In this document: positions 23,834 to 33,349 of the stretch, piece by piece
Layout: each line of letters starts with the position of its first letter
Numbering within the stretch: the first letter of the stretch is position 1
Assembly (NCBI GenBank): GCA_009841115.1
Contig: VXML01000095.1
Coordinates: 64,002 to 128,001 of the forward strand
Direction of reading: 5' to 3'
Length of the DNA stretch: 64,000 bases
Source of the DNA: Gemmatimonadota bacterium
Lineage (GTDB): Bacteria > Latescibacterota > UBA2968 > UBA8231
Notes under the pieces: generated by a model
Told to the model about the DNA's origin: nothing
The model's input: the letters and a program-made list of their open reading frames with translations, nothing else
Databases searched by the model: none
Made by a program: the position numbers and the translations under genes

Positions 23834-25006
23834 ATGAAGATAACTGGAGTCACACCGTGGCTCGTTAAATCACCAGCGCCTTACCTAGATACCGCCGGTG
23901 ACCCTCCCAACAGAGAACGAGAGTATGTCTTCGTTCAAGTCTCAACAGACGAAGGGATCACAGGGTGGGGCGAAATTACCGGCACCAGCCCAGTAGCAAA
24001 TAGAGCAGTCTGTGCCATGCTTGCACAAACCAGTAGTCTAATTGAAGGCGATGACGCAACGCGCATTGAGACGATATGGAACAAGGTTTTTCGAGCGTTC
24101 ACCTACATGGGGACACGGGGTGCCACCTCAAATATCGTCAGTGCTATTGATATCGCGTTGTGGGATATTCGCGGTAAGCAGTTGGGATTACCAATCTATG
24201 AACTGGTTGGCGGAGGACCCGTTCGGGACTCGATATCTCTTTACACACATCCAGGGGGTGAGCAAGATCCAGAGAGCACGGCAGCGCATTGCAAAGCGAT
24301 TGCAGAAACAGGTCATACCGCGTTGAAAACCGATCCGTTCCCTCACCATCCGGAAGAAGCCAACGGCTATTTGAGTGGGCAGATGGATGCCGCAGGAGAG
24401 GAACAGGGCGCAAATGTGATCGCTGCAATTCGAGAGGCGGTCGGACCTGACATTCAAATTCTCATCGACTGTCACGGTCGGTTTGATGTAGCAACAGCGA
24501 TTCGGCTCGCGAAAAGGTTGGAACCTTACAACATCGGATGGTTTGAAGAGCCGGTCCCCGTTGAAAGCTACCACGCATTGAAGCAGGTCAGGCAGAACGT
24601 CAGCGTGCCAATCTGTGTCGGTGAGCGGCTCCAGACCCGCTATGAGTTCGTGCCAGTCCTTGAAAATGAACTCGCAGACTATATCATGCCAGATGTGACG
24701 TGGGCGGGTGGTATTTCAGAGTTGAAGAAGATTGCGACGCAGGCGGAGGCGTACTACGTGCCGATCTCGCCACACGATGCAAGCGGTCCCATCAATGTGC
24801 TGGCTGGGGCGCATACGATGATGACCGTCCCGAATTTCTACAAATTAGAGACCAGTCGCGCCAAGCTTAACGCTTATGATGTGCTGATCGACCATCCGTT
24901 GGATGTCAGAGACGGCTGCCTACATCTGTCCAACCGTCCCGGCTTGGGAATTGAGATGAACGTCGATTATCTGCGCAGTAAAGCAATCGCGCCATTCTCA
25001 GACTGA
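23834..25006 (+). CDS. Acid-sugar dehydratase, enolase superfamily (galactonate-dehydratase-like)
   Basis: 390 residues, GAGGAAT before the ATG. Mandelate-racemase-type fold: capping domain about 1-120, then the barrel. Metal ligands are Asp212 (ILIDCHGRF), Glu238 (WFEEP) and Glu264 (VGERL). Catalytic candidates are His214 in the D-x-H motif and His314 in SPHDASGP, with Lys165 in KTD on strand 2. The D-x-H-G-R and SPH...GP pattern is that of D-galactonate and related aldonate dehydratases, which abstract the alpha proton and eliminate water to a 2-keto-3-deoxy acid. The exact sugar acid is open. Base composition is near 50% G+C (two 60-base lines counted gave 32 and 28), against about 60% around it, and it lies next to the dead tnpB, so horizontal acquisition is likely. 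No aldolase or kinase is adjacent. Confidence 0.88.
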   Translation: MKITGVTPWLVKSPAPYLDTAGDPPNREREYVFVQVSTDEGITGWGEITGTSPVANRAVCAMLAQTSSLIEGDDATRIETIWNKVFRAFTYMGTRGATSNIVSAIDIALWDIRGKQLGLPIYELVGGGPVRDSISLYTHPGGEQDPESTAAHCKAIAETGHTALKTDPFPHHPEEANGYLSGQMDAAGEEQGANVIAAIREAVGPDIQILIDCHGRFDVATAIRLAKRLEPYNIGWFEEPVPVESYHALKQVRQNVSVPICVGERLQTRYEFVPVLENELADYIMPDVTWAGGISELKKIATQAEAYYVPISPHDASGPINVLAGAHTMMTVPNFYKLETSRAKLNAYDVLIDHPLDVRDGCLHLSNRPGLGIEMNVDYLRSKAIAPFSD

Positions 25007-25046
25007 AGTGTGGACTCAGCCCGCGACGCATATTAAATTTTCCGCC

Positions 25047-25880
25047 ATGACAACCACCCAAACTTGGACCCCATTTGAAGCCTCCATCCCTGAGATTCTT
25101 GCCCAGTACCCCGAGCCGCTGATGGCCCTAGCGCGCGGCGAGGTGCCGGCCTTTGTGCTGCGTCAGCACTACAATCCCGCCCATTGCCGGGCGCTGATGC
25201 GGCGGTTCTACGAGCGCAGCCTGCTCTACGACCCCCACGAGGTCGGCGATGGCCAAGCGCGTCGAGTCGATATTGGCACTAGTTTTGGCCACCACCGCAG
25301 CGACCGCGAAAAGTTCCACGCCCATTCTGCGGAGACGCTGGCGTTATTCGAGACTCTTTTCGACGGCTATGACGATCCGGTCCGCACTATGTACGACGCT
25401 CTCGCCCAGCTAGCGCCCGACAAAGAGGTCAAGACCGCGCGCGAGCCGGACGGCCGCCTCTACGGCCCGGCCATCTTCCGCGTCTATCACCGGGAAACCG
25501 GCCACGGCCCGCACTACGACTCTGTCGCCAAGCGCACGAAGGCTTTTGAATATCAGATCTCGCGCTTCAAACACCAGTTTGCTGGGGTGCTTTGCTTTCA
25601 GAATAGCACCAAAGAAGGCGGCACGGGTGAGCCGTACCTGTACAACTGTCCCTTTCGTCCCGCGCTCACCGAGCATCTGGGGCGCGAGAACTTCGCTGCC
25701 TACGTCGCCCGCGAGGGCATCGAGCGCGTCCAGGTCCAGCTCGAACCCGGCGACCTCTACTTCTTCTTTAGCGAGAACATCCACGAGGTGCCCTCGGTCG
25801 TCGGCGATCAGCCTCGGGCGGTGCTGGCCATCTTCTTTGCCATGTCCCCAGACGACGACGAAATCTACGTCTGGTCTTAA
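25047..25880 (+). CDS. Putative Fe(II)/2-oxoglutarate-dependent dioxygenase
   Basis: 277 residues from the ATG at 25047; a GTG 39 bases earlier, right after the previous stop, is in frame but has no better ribosome site. I do not recognise the family by name. The residues of a 2OG-Fe oxygenase are in order and at sensible spacing: His156 and Asp158 in GHGPHYDSV, His246 in SENIHEVPS, and Arg257 eleven residues later in DQPRAVLAIFF as the 2-oxoglutarate anchor. GDLYFFFSENIHEV is the typical strand before the distal His. There is no signal peptide, so it acts in the cytoplasm. It follows the dehydratase by about 40 bases but has higher G+C, so it may be older than that insertion. Its 3' end overlaps the convergent M28 peptidase by four bases. 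Confidence 0.72.
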   Translation: MTTTQTWTPFEASIPEILAQYPEPLMALARGEVPAFVLRQHYNPAHCRALMRRFYERSLLYDPHEVGDGQARRVDIGTSFGHHRSDREKFHAHSAETLALFETLFDGYDDPVRTMYDALAQLAPDKEVKTAREPDGRLYGPAIFRVYHRETGHGPHYDSVAKRTKAFEYQISRFKHQFAGVLCFQNSTKEGGTGEPYLYNCPFRPALTEHLGRENFAAYVAREGIERVQVQLEPGDLYFFFSENIHEVPSVVGDQPRAVLAIFFAMSPDDDEIYVWS

Positions 25881-27244
25881 AACACCCGCACCACGGTACC
25901 GCGCTCAGCCGCTAGTCGTTCTTCGACCACCTCCTTGGTCATCGGATTCTCGGGCCACTCTTCGGGTGCCACGTGCGACAGCCGCAGCAATAGTCGCGCT
26001 AGCTGCCCGACGTATTCTTTTAACTCCCGCACGTTGAGCTTATCGGCAGTGTCGGCTGGCTCGTGGTGGTAGTTGGAGTCGGCGTGGCGGCCGCTAAAGC
26101 GCCAGCGCCACAGATGCGCTGCGTCAATGCCCTCGCGCAAAAAGGGAAAGTGGTCTGAAGTCGCGTCGAGTTGGGACATGACGTGGCACTTTAGTCCGTC
26201 GCCCATTGTATTGAGTTGCGTTTGTACCAAGCCGCGCAGATGTCCAAACGCCAGCACTAACCCCTTGATCGGCCCGGTCGATAGCTCGTCGAGATTGATC
26301 GCCAGGCGCGGCTTTGCACCGCAGTGTTGCCGCACGTATTCGCTCGACCCTTGGAAGATCTGCTCCTCGGCGCTGTACGTCGCAAAGCACAGGCTCATCC
26401 CCGGCTCGACGCCTAGCGCCGATTTTAGTCCGGCCAGTACCCGCGCTGTTTCCAACACCGCAATGGTGCCCGAGGCATTGTCGTTGCCTCCTGGTGCGCC
26501 GTACACCGTGTCGTGGTGCCCGCCTAACATCAGCCGCTCCTTAGGCCACTGCGCCCCGGGAATTGAGGCGACCACATTGTGCGCTGATGCTTGGTAAAAT
26601 TGGCTATCAACGGTTAGCTTGAGCCGCTTGCCCTCGCTGGCCCACTTCTGCAACAGCGCTCCGTGTTCCCGCGAGGTTGTCACCGCTGGAATGGGCAACT
26701 CGGCGGTCTCTGGCTCGCGCCAATCTCCGCCGTTGTGGTACTCCACCCGCCGTCCGTCCTTGGGATCAATCGCCACCACTGCTATCGCACCGGCGTCGCA
26801 TAGCGCTGCGAGCCGCACATTGGGCGGCGAGGGTGCGGTAAAAGGTTCCAGCGCTAGGTGCATAACGGCGATGCTCCCTTTGAGCTGGCCGCGCACTCGG
26901 TCGATTTCGTGCTCCGTGCCATATCCTGCATTGACGATCCGGGCTTCGAGGTCGCACGGTGGACAGCGGTTGTAGGGCAAGAGATCGATCTCCATATCCC
27001 CTACTGTTGCTTTTGCCCGTTCGTACGCCCAGGTATTCAGCACGAACTCCTCCCGCGCCGCATCGGCCAGTCCCGCCTGGGCAAACTGCTCTCGCAGGTA
27101 CTCTACCGCTTGGCGCTCCCCCTCCGAAGAAGCCCAGCGCGGCCCGATCTGCTCGCACAGCACCTCTACGTGTTCGCGGGTCTGCGAGCCGGTCCAAGCC
27201 TCGCCAAAAATCCAGCGGTCGATTTCTCGCCAATTCAGTTCCAT
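25877..27244 (-). CDS. M28-family zinc aminopeptidase with PA-like insert
   Basis: 455 residues, AAAGGAA before the ATG. Co-catalytic zinc exopeptidase of the M28 family. Expected ligands are visible: His243 and catalytic Asp245 in GGHHDT, bridging Asp255 in GGNDNASG, Glu293/Glu294 in SAEEQ, Asp319 in INLDE, and His394 in HHEPADT. Residues about 85-215 form the protease-associated insert (IAVMHLALEPF, LCDAGAIAVVAID, PIPAVTTSREHG). There is no signal peptide or transmembrane start, so it is probably cytoplasmic, trimming peptides to amino acids. That would complement the Yej peptide importer 8 kb away, though they are not linked in transcription. Family membership is secure; substrate preference is unknown. 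Confidence 0.92.
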   Translation of the reverse strand: MELNWREIDRWIFGEAWTGSQTREHVEVLCEQIGPRWASSEGERQAVEYLREQFAQAGLADAAREEFVLNTWAYERAKATVGDMEIDLLPYNRCPPCDLEARIVNAGYGTEHEIDRVRGQLKGSIAVMHLALEPFTAPSPPNVRLAALCDAGAIAVVAIDPKDGRRVEYHNGGDWREPETAELPIPAVTTSREHGALLQKWASEGKRLKLTVDSQFYQASAHNVVASIPGAQWPKERLMLGGHHDTVYGAPGGNDNASGTIAVLETARVLAGLKSALGVEPGMSLCFATYSAEEQIFQGSSEYVRQHCGAKPRLAINLDELSTGPIKGLVLAFGHLRGLVQTQLNTMGDGLKCHVMSQLDATSDHFPFLREGIDAAHLWRWRFSGRHADSNYHHEPADTADKLNVRELKEYVGQLARLLLRLSHVAPEEWPENPMTKEVVEERLAAERGTVVRVF

Positions 27245-27388
27245 CGCGTTCCTTTCTCGAAGTTGTCAAGTGCGTTATGCGTCTTCATTAGGATAGTAAA
27301 TGTTGTTTCTCGGCCAAAGGGGCGTTAGATTCCCTCTCATATGGACCCTTAAAACTCGGATTTTCTACGGTTTTGAAAGGTGCCGCCG

Positions 27389-29977
27389 ATGAATATCCGT
27401 ACGAAACTCCTCGCGCGCTTTGTGCTGGTCAGTGCCGTTCTTTGGTCGAATGGGACCGAGGATTTGCTGGCCCAAGCAGGCCATCGGATCGACCGCAGTG
27501 CGAACCAAGTCGTCGTCGGATCTGACCACTGGGACCACTGGGAGTTTGCGCCCGGTACCATCCAGATTTCTCCACTCGGAGAGGTGCGGCCCAATCGCGT
27601 TTACAAAAATACCAACGCCGCGCTGGATATAGTCGATTTTCTGCGCTACAATCCCCCAGATTACCTCTCCAAGAAAGAGCCTGAAGACATCGCCCTCCTC
27701 GACGCCATTCAGGGTGGATCCAACCGCAGAGGAGTCGTCGCCGCCTTAGATGGCGACTTGACCACGTATTGGGAGCCCGATCCAGTCGATGAGAATGTAG
27801 ATCTGTCGTCTCAGTGGTGGTTTACAGTGGATTTGGGCCGCGTTGTCTTCATCAACAAAATTGCGCTAAAATTCGTCGAGGAGGGAATGGGCGACCCCTT
27901 TCTTTTATTCGATGTACTGGTGTCGGACGGACAGAAGCCAGTACAGGCAATCGGCGGATCGAGTATCGAGTTTTTTCCGGTGCTACAGACGTTAAAGCCC
28001 AACAAAAGCCAGCGAACGTTTGAGGTCGAACTCGATCCAGTGGGGATAGACCAGCGCCGGGCTGTAGGGCGCTTTGTCCAAGTGGTCGTGCAGGCCAGCG
28101 ATTTTGGCCGCGGTCGAGAAGTATCCCCAGAGGAATATGACCAGCTATCCTCCGAAGACCGAGGGATCATCGAATATAGCAAGCGCCAAACCGACGGGCG
28201 GGAGATCGTGGTCAAACAGGAAGTGTACGAGGCCCTCGATCCTCAGCGGCGGGGAACGATACGCTACTTTCGGCGCGAGCGGCCCCGGTTGGCCGAACTC
28301 GAAGTCTGGACCCAAGGCGACGACTTGGCCAGTGGGGCCTTGCGGCGCAATGGCTCCATTTCTACTACGGTGCCCGGCAGCATCAATCCCCAATTGATGA
28401 TCGACGGCAATGTAACCAGCGTAGAAGGGCTATCCCTATTCAACATCGAGAATCGGTTAGAGGACGAGTTGTTCATTGACTTGGGTTCGTTCTTCTGGAT
28501 TCACAGCCACAGGATGAGTTTCACAGAGTACGCCCTTGGGAACTATCGATTGGAATTTTCGGACGGTTCGCTGGAGGTGGATGGAGGTCTCAAGTGGATC
28601 ACTGCTGTGCGGCGCGAGCAAGTAAAGCGGGGTGTCGCGGGGGCCCTCAACGTCGATGGCAATGACTTCGATCCGGTAAAGGGCCGCTTTTTTCGCTTGG
28701 TGTTTGAAGTAGAACATGTGCGCCGTCCCAACCGGAGTGCTACCAGGTTGAGCGAGATACAACTTTTTGGCGAGGGGTTTTTGCCAGAGGTGCAGCTCGA
28801 GTCGGATCTGATCCGGTTGGGTGGCAGCCGCAACTTGGTCTCTCTCGAGTGGGATGCGCACACGCCACCCGGGACCGAGGTCCAGCTTCAGACTCGCACC
28901 GGCGACACCTTGGGCGAGATCGTGCACTACTTCAAAAAGGATGGGACCGAAATCTCCGAAACGGCCTACAACAAACTATTGAGCATTTTTCGCGGCGAGA
29001 CTGTGTCCGAAGAAGTCGCTGGTGCAGACTGGGAGCCGTGGAGCGTGCCCTACGATGAGCCAGGAGGCAGTCCCATCACCTCGCCGTCGCCGCGGGAATT
29101 TCTCAAGGTGCGGGCGATATTGCGCTCGGCAGCACCGGATGTGGCGGCGAGTTTGTCAGGGTTACGGCTGAACTTTGCCGAACCAGTGGCGCGGCGGCTC
29201 TTGGGCGAGGTAGTGCCCAGTCAGGTGGATCGGCTGGGGGCTGAGACTCCTTTTTCGGTGTATGTGCGACCCGAGTTCGGCGCAGGGGATGGGGGATTCA
29301 ACGAGTTGTTGTTGGAAGCACCAGCGGGCATGGAACTGACGTATGACGGGTTGTTGGGGAGCGCGGACGGGGGGGATTTTTCGCCATTGGAGGCTGAGGT
29401 GTTGGCCGCGGCGGCGGACCGGGTGCATTTGTCCTTTGCCCCGATGGACCCAGGAAGCGAAGTGACGGTGTTGCGGATAGACTTTGCGGGGCGTCTGTTT
29501 TCCCGTGGTGGGCCGCTAAAAGTGCAACTGCGTCAAGGCGAAGATGGGGAGGGGATCTGGCAACGCGTCGATCCAGGGGAAGCTGTGGAGAATGTTAGCA
29601 GCAATCGGCTATTGGTGGTGGGGCAGCCGCAGAGTCACTCGATTTTTGCGGATTTAGTGGTCGAGCCAGCGATATTGACGCCGAATGGGGATGGGGTCAA
29701 CGACGAGGTGGCGTTGCGTTTTTCAGTGGTGTTGGTGGAGGGCAGGCAGCGGGTTGAGGCGACTATCTACGATTTGCAGGGACGCTTGGTGCGCCAGCTA
29801 GCCGAGCAACGAGATTTTGCCTCGGGCATTTACGAGATGGGATGGGACGGAAGGAACGAAAAGGGAACGCTCGTGCCGCCGGGGGTGTATGTAATGCACT
29901 TGCGGCTAGATGCTAATACGTCGGGAGCTGAGCTGCGTCAGGAGGAATTGGTCCGCACGCTAGTCGTGGCCTATTAG
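27389..29977 (+). CDS. Secreted GFD/FlgD-tail surface protein 3
   Basis: 862 residues, the largest of the family; ATG chosen eight bases after GAAAGG. Signal peptide about 1-29 (ending LLAQ). The discoidin-like module at about 105-210 shows VAALDGDLTTYWEPD, then WWFTVDLGRVVFINKI. A second follows near 330-460 (LMIDGNVTSVEGLSLF, ELFIDLGSFFWI). WEPWSVPY near 550 and SPSPREFLKV repeat the aromatic-strip pattern of its paralogues. The GFD domain starts with LLGEVVPSQVDRLGAETPF and contains GGFNELLLEAP. Residues 762-862 are the FlgD-like Ig domain (LTPNGDGVND, IYDLQGRLV, WDGRNEKG, VPPGVYV), ending VVAY. It is a single-gene unit flanked by a divergent peptidase and a repeat cluster. Confidence 0.85.
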   Translation: MNIRTKLLARFVLVSAVLWSNGTEDLLAQAGHRIDRSANQVVVGSDHWDHWEFAPGTIQISPLGEVRPNRVYKNTNAALDIVDFLRYNPPDYLSKKEPEDIALLDAIQGGSNRRGVVAALDGDLTTYWEPDPVDENVDLSSQWWFTVDLGRVVFINKIALKFVEEGMGDPFLLFDVLVSDGQKPVQAIGGSSIEFFPVLQTLKPNKSQRTFEVELDPVGIDQRRAVGRFVQVVVQASDFGRGREVSPEEYDQLSSEDRGIIEYSKRQTDGREIVVKQEVYEALDPQRRGTIRYFRRERPRLAELEVWTQGDDLASGALRRNGSISTTVPGSINPQLMIDGNVTSVEGLSLFNIENRLEDELFIDLGSFFWIHSHRMSFTEYALGNYRLEFSDGSLEVDGGLKWITAVRREQVKRGVAGALNVDGNDFDPVKGRFFRLVFEVEHVRRPNRSATRLSEIQLFGEGFLPEVQLESDLIRLGGSRNLVSLEWDAHTPPGTEVQLQTRTGDTLGEIVHYFKKDGTEISETAYNKLLSIFRGETVSEEVAGADWEPWSVPYDEPGGSPITSPSPREFLKVRAILRSAAPDVAASLSGLRLNFAEPVARRLLGEVVPSQVDRLGAETPFSVYVRPEFGAGDGGFNELLLEAPAGMELTYDGLLGSADGGDFSPLEAEVLAAAADRVHLSFAPMDPGSEVTVLRIDFAGRLFSRGGPLKVQLRQGEDGEGIWQRVDPGEAVENVSSNRLLVVGQPQSHSIFADLVVEPAILTPNGDGVNDEVALRFSVVLVEGRQRVEATIYDLQGRLVRQLAEQRDFASGIYEMGWDGRNEKGTLVPPGVYVMHLRLDANTSGAELRQEELVRTLVVAY

Positions 29978-30074
29978 TGATCAGTGGTTAGTGATCAGTG
30001 GTTAGTGATCAGTCCCATCCTCCTCGGCCCTGCGGTGCGGGGACTAACCACTGGCCACTGGCCACTAACCACTT
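29975..30074. repeat. 14-bp tandem repeats with inverted partners between convergent genes
   Basis: TAGTGATCAGTGGT occurs twice in tandem from 29975, with a third partial copy to 30013; the first copy contains the stop codon of the gene before it. At 30043-30052 and 30064-30073 the complement ACTAACCACT appears twice, separated by CTGGCCACTGG. The two halves can fold into a long hairpin that would serve both converging transcripts as a bidirectional terminator. Confidence 0.75.
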
Positions 30075-30075
30075 C

Positions 30076-31602
30076 TTAGCGCTCGTCTCGTTCTAAAAGC
30101 TGCTGACCCCGCGCTCGATGCTTTTGGCTCTCTTCGAGCAGGCCGAGTGCCTCGCAGGCATCGCCTAAGTAGAGGTAGCCGCGCTCATCTTCAGGCTCCA
30201 ATTCGACAAAGCGTTGATAGGCGGTCCGGGCCGCAGCAAAGTCGCCGAGCTGGGCATGGGCTACTCCTAAGTTGAAGTGGGCTTTGGCGTATTGGGGGGC
30301 GAGGGCCGTGACTTGGGCAAAAAGTCGCGTGGCTATTTTGAACTGGCGCTGCTGGGCGGCGATCAAACCGAGCATATAGGGAGGCTCGACGAGAGAAGTG
30401 TCGAGTTGGGCCGCTTTGGCGAAGGTTTGGGCCGCCCTTTCGAGTGATTCCGAATGATAGTGAGCATTGCCTAGATGTACGTACAGAACGGGATTTTCTG
30501 GATCCAGCTCGATGGCCCGCTGGAAATACCGGGCTGCCTGTCTTTGCCGGCCTTGCTCGGCGAGGAGGAGGCCGAGGCCGATGTGGGCGTCTTTGTGATC
30601 GGGTTTGATTTCGACCGCGCGACGAAACTCTAACAGAGCTTGGTCGGTTTCGCCGGCCATCTGGTGCTTCAGGCCCATATTGTAGTGATCTCGCGCCGAG
30701 CCGATGGGGAGTGATTTGTGCGCCGGGGGGGAGATTTCGGAGTGCAGGCCCCGATGCTGTTGGCGCAGGCTTTCGGAACGGGCCATTTCCCGCTTGCCCT
30801 CTTCGCGGCGACCTAGGCGGAGATAGACATTGCCGAGGTTGAGACGGAGTTTGGGCGAGTCGGGGTTGAGTTCGGTGGCCTTGAGTAGCGCCTGCAAAGC
30901 CGCCTCATTATCACCCATATCGCGCTGGGCCAATCCCAAGAGAAAGTGCGCTTCGGCATCCTGCGGGTCGAAGCGCACCGCTTTTTTGAAGGCCGTAGCC
31001 GCCTCGGGTGGGAACCCCTTTTCCCGCTGGATTTTGCCCAATTTCTTGTAGGCTGGTGCCAAGGTGGAATCCGCCTCCAAGGCCGCCGAGTACGCTGCTT
31101 GGGCTTGATCTACTTCTTTGCGATAGCCGTGAAGTAAGCCCAAGTTGTAGTACGCTGTTGCTCGGTGGGGATCGAGCGTGGTCGCTTGCTCGAAGGCGGT
31201 CCGCGCTGCTTCGACATCGCGGTGCTGGTTTTGGCTATACGCTCTGGAGGTGTAGCGGGCCGTGTGGATGATGCCGAGGACTTCGTATAACTCGGAGCGC
31301 GTTTGGTCTTTTTTTGGGGCTAGTTCAATCGCGTGTTCGATCGCGCGCAGGGCTTGGGGGAATTTGCTCAGTGCTAGGTAAGAGCGGGCGAGATAGTGGT
31401 GGACTTCGTAATCGTCGGCGCGTGAGGCCAGGGCCTTGTGAAAGGCGACGATGGCTTCGCTGTAGCGCTCCTGAGCAAAGGCGTACATCCCGGCACTGAC
31501 TAGGGAATCGCGCTCCTTGGGTCCACAGGCGCAGATGAGGAGACAAAAGGCGGCCCCGAGCCAAGACAAAAGCTTTTTGCAGGGCAGGTGAACGCGGGTC
31601 AT
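30076..31602 (-). CDS. TPR-repeat lipoprotein
   Basis: 508 residues from the ATG at 31602; an in-frame GTG ten codons upstream is the alternative. The hydrophobic start ends in LLICAC with Cys26 as probable lipid attachment. The rest is a run of about a dozen tetratricopeptide repeats (for example AVRFDPQDAEAHFLLGLAQ and RAIELDPENPVLYVHLGNA), an all-helical scaffold for protein binding. Around residues 275-310 a charged break (MARSESLRQQHRGLHSE) divides two TPR blocks. It faces away from a CRTAC1-type gene with 90 bases between the starts. A TPR lipoprotein and a CRTAC1 protein are adjacent again at 58827-63399, which suggests they work together at the cell surface. Confidence 0.88.
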   Translation of the reverse strand: MTRVHLPCKKLLSWLGAAFCLLICACGPKERDSLVSAGMYAFAQERYSEAIVAFHKALASRADDYEVHHYLARSYLALSKFPQALRAIEHAIELAPKKDQTRSELYEVLGIIHTARYTSRAYSQNQHRDVEAARTAFEQATTLDPHRATAYYNLGLLHGYRKEVDQAQAAYSAALEADSTLAPAYKKLGKIQREKGFPPEAATAFKKAVRFDPQDAEAHFLLGLAQRDMGDNEAALQALLKATELNPDSPKLRLNLGNVYLRLGRREEGKREMARSESLRQQHRGLHSEISPPAHKSLPIGSARDHYNMGLKHQMAGETDQALLEFRRAVEIKPDHKDAHIGLGLLLAEQGRQRQAARYFQRAIELDPENPVLYVHLGNAHYHSESLERAAQTFAKAAQLDTSLVEPPYMLGLIAAQQRQFKIATRLFAQVTALAPQYAKAHFNLGVAHAQLGDFAAARTAYQRFVELEPEDERGYLYLGDACEALGLLEESQKHRARGQQLLERDER

Positions 31603-31692
31603 TGAGTGCCCGTTTTTTGGGTGCAATTGCACGAGGGTCCCGGTTTGTTGATGCGGTTAGATTGCCGGTCAAAGTAGCCAATCAGTTAGTAT

Positions 31693-33312
31693 ATGAGAAG
31701 ATACGCACTATTGTCCATCTTGTGCGCTTGTGTCGCCGCTGTAGAGGCCCAGGTGCGCTACCGGGAGGTCGCCCAAGAAGCCGGGATTGACTTCCAGCAC
31801 TACAACGGCGCTCAAGGAGAATACTACTATGTCGAGACCTTTGGTGCGGGCGCGGCGTTTTTTGACGCTGATGGGGACGGCTGGCAGGACCTCTACCTGA
31901 TCAATGGTGCCCATCTCTCGGGACCCCTTCCCCCGACCCCGCCCATCAATCGCCTCTATCGCAACGCTGGCGATGGGACTTTCGCCGATCTCAGCGTCGC
32001 GTCTGGAACTGACGACCAGGGCTACGGCATGGGATGTGCGGCGGGCGATTTCGACAACGATGGGGATCAAGATCTCTACGCGACCAACTTCGGCCCCAAT
32101 GTGCTGTTGAGCAATGACGGCGGCGGGCGCTTTGCGGACGTTACCCAAATAGCCGGCGTGGGCGATGGGCGCTGGGGCACCAGCACCGGGTTTTTGGATT
32201 TCGACAACGATGGGGATTTGGACCTTTTTGTGGCCAATTATGTGCATTTCAGCTTGCAGGGCAATATCCAATGCCAGCGGGGGGTGATTCGCTTTTACTG
32301 CGAGCCAAGCACCTACGCACCTATTGGGGATGTGCTCTATCGCAACGAGGGGAGGCGCTTTGTCGATGTGACCAAGAGGATGGGAATCCGTGCGGTGGGA
32401 CGGGGACTGGGCGTGGCCTTTGCAGACAGCGATTTGGACGGCGATACGGATATTTACGTGGCCAATGACGGCACGCCGAATTTTCTCTACGAAAACCAAG
32501 GGACGCGCTTTGTCGAGATCGGCCTGCGGGCCGGGGTGCAGTACAACGAAGATGGGCACGCCGAAGCCGGTATGGGAGTAGATTTCGGCGATTTCGACAA
32601 CGACGGGTACGCCGATCTTTTCGTGACTAATTACTCGCGCGAGACTAACACCCTTTACTGGAATGATGGCCGGGGGCGCTTTGCCGATTTTACCGCCCAC
32701 TTCGGCTTGGGGGCACCCAGCTATCTGCCCTTGGGGTTTGGGACCAAATTTATGGACTACGACAACGACGGCGACCTCGATTTATATGTCGGCAATGGGC
32801 ACGTGGTAGATAATATCGAGCAACTCGACGCCGACCTTTGCTACGCCCAGCCCGACCTTATGCTGCGCAACCAAGGTGGTGCCCATTTTGAAGAAATCTC
32901 CGACCAGTTGGGTGCCGACTTTGTCGTTGAGAGCGTGGTTCGCGGCGCGGCAGCGGCCGATTGGGACAACGACGGCGATCTGGATTTGCTGGCGACCACC
33001 GTGGCCGGGCGGCCTCGTCTGTTGCGCAACGACGGGGGCAATCGCCAGCACTGGATCGAACTCCTCTTGGTTGGTACTAGTCAGCGGGATGCACTGGGTG
33101 CCCGCGTCACTGTTACTGCCGGCGGTGCGCGTCAGGTGCGAGAGCGCCAATCTGGGGGGAGCTATCTATCCGGCCACGATCCCCGCCTTCATTTTGGCCT
33201 CGGTCGGGCGACGAAGGCGGATATTGCGATTCGCTGGCCCGACGGCCAAGTCCAGACGTTGGCCGCTGTTGACGCCGATCAGATTGTGCGGGTAGTCCAA
33301 CCTACTCGCTGA
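31693..33312 (+). CDS. CRTAC1-type secreted FG-GAP/ASPIC-UnbV protein (copy 1)
   Basis: 539 residues. Signal peptide about 1-19 (ending VEA). Residues 25-420 form a seven-bladed FG-GAP/VCBS beta-propeller; each blade carries a calcium loop such as DADGDGWQDLYL, DFDNDGDQDLYA, DFDNDGDLDLFV and DYDNDGDLDLYV. The opening FQHYNGAQGEYYYVETFGAG is the usual CRTAC1 start. The C-terminal 100 residues are the ASPIC/UnbV domain (LGARVTVTAGGARQVRERQSG, DPRLHFGLGRA, IAIRWPDGQVQTL). Such proteins are abundant in FCB and Planctomycetes genomes; the propeller probably binds glycans or partner proteins outside the cell. It is the closest relative in the window to the propeller half of the 58827-61397 protein, sharing EYYYVETFG and IQ/IVC...CEP segments. 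Confidence 0.92.
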   Translation: MRRYALLSILCACVAAVEAQVRYREVAQEAGIDFQHYNGAQGEYYYVETFGAGAAFFDADGDGWQDLYLINGAHLSGPLPPTPPINRLYRNAGDGTFADLSVASGTDDQGYGMGCAAGDFDNDGDQDLYATNFGPNVLLSNDGGGRFADVTQIAGVGDGRWGTSTGFLDFDNDGDLDLFVANYVHFSLQGNIQCQRGVIRFYCEPSTYAPIGDVLYRNEGRRFVDVTKRMGIRAVGRGLGVAFADSDLDGDTDIYVANDGTPNFLYENQGTRFVEIGLRAGVQYNEDGHAEAGMGVDFGDFDNDGYADLFVTNYSRETNTLYWNDGRGRFADFTAHFGLGAPSYLPLGFGTKFMDYDNDGDLDLYVGNGHVVDNIEQLDADLCYAQPDLMLRNQGGAHFEEISDQLGADFVVESVVRGAAAADWDNDGDLDLLATTVAGRPRLLRNDGGNRQHWIELLLVGTSQRDALGARVTVTAGGARQVRERQSGGSYLSGHDPRLHFGLGRATKADIAIRWPDGQVQTLAAVDADQIVRVVQPTR

Positions 33313-33349
33313 CGCGTTGACTAGGGGAATTTTAGCCCGAAAACCCACA

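Noticed and set aside
31708..32700. 330-residue minus-strand frame opposite a CRTAC1 gene
   Set aside because: The DxDxDG repeats of the plus strand generate repetitive Val/Ile-rich antisense frames; the same effect appears at 50890-51567 and 57481-58335.
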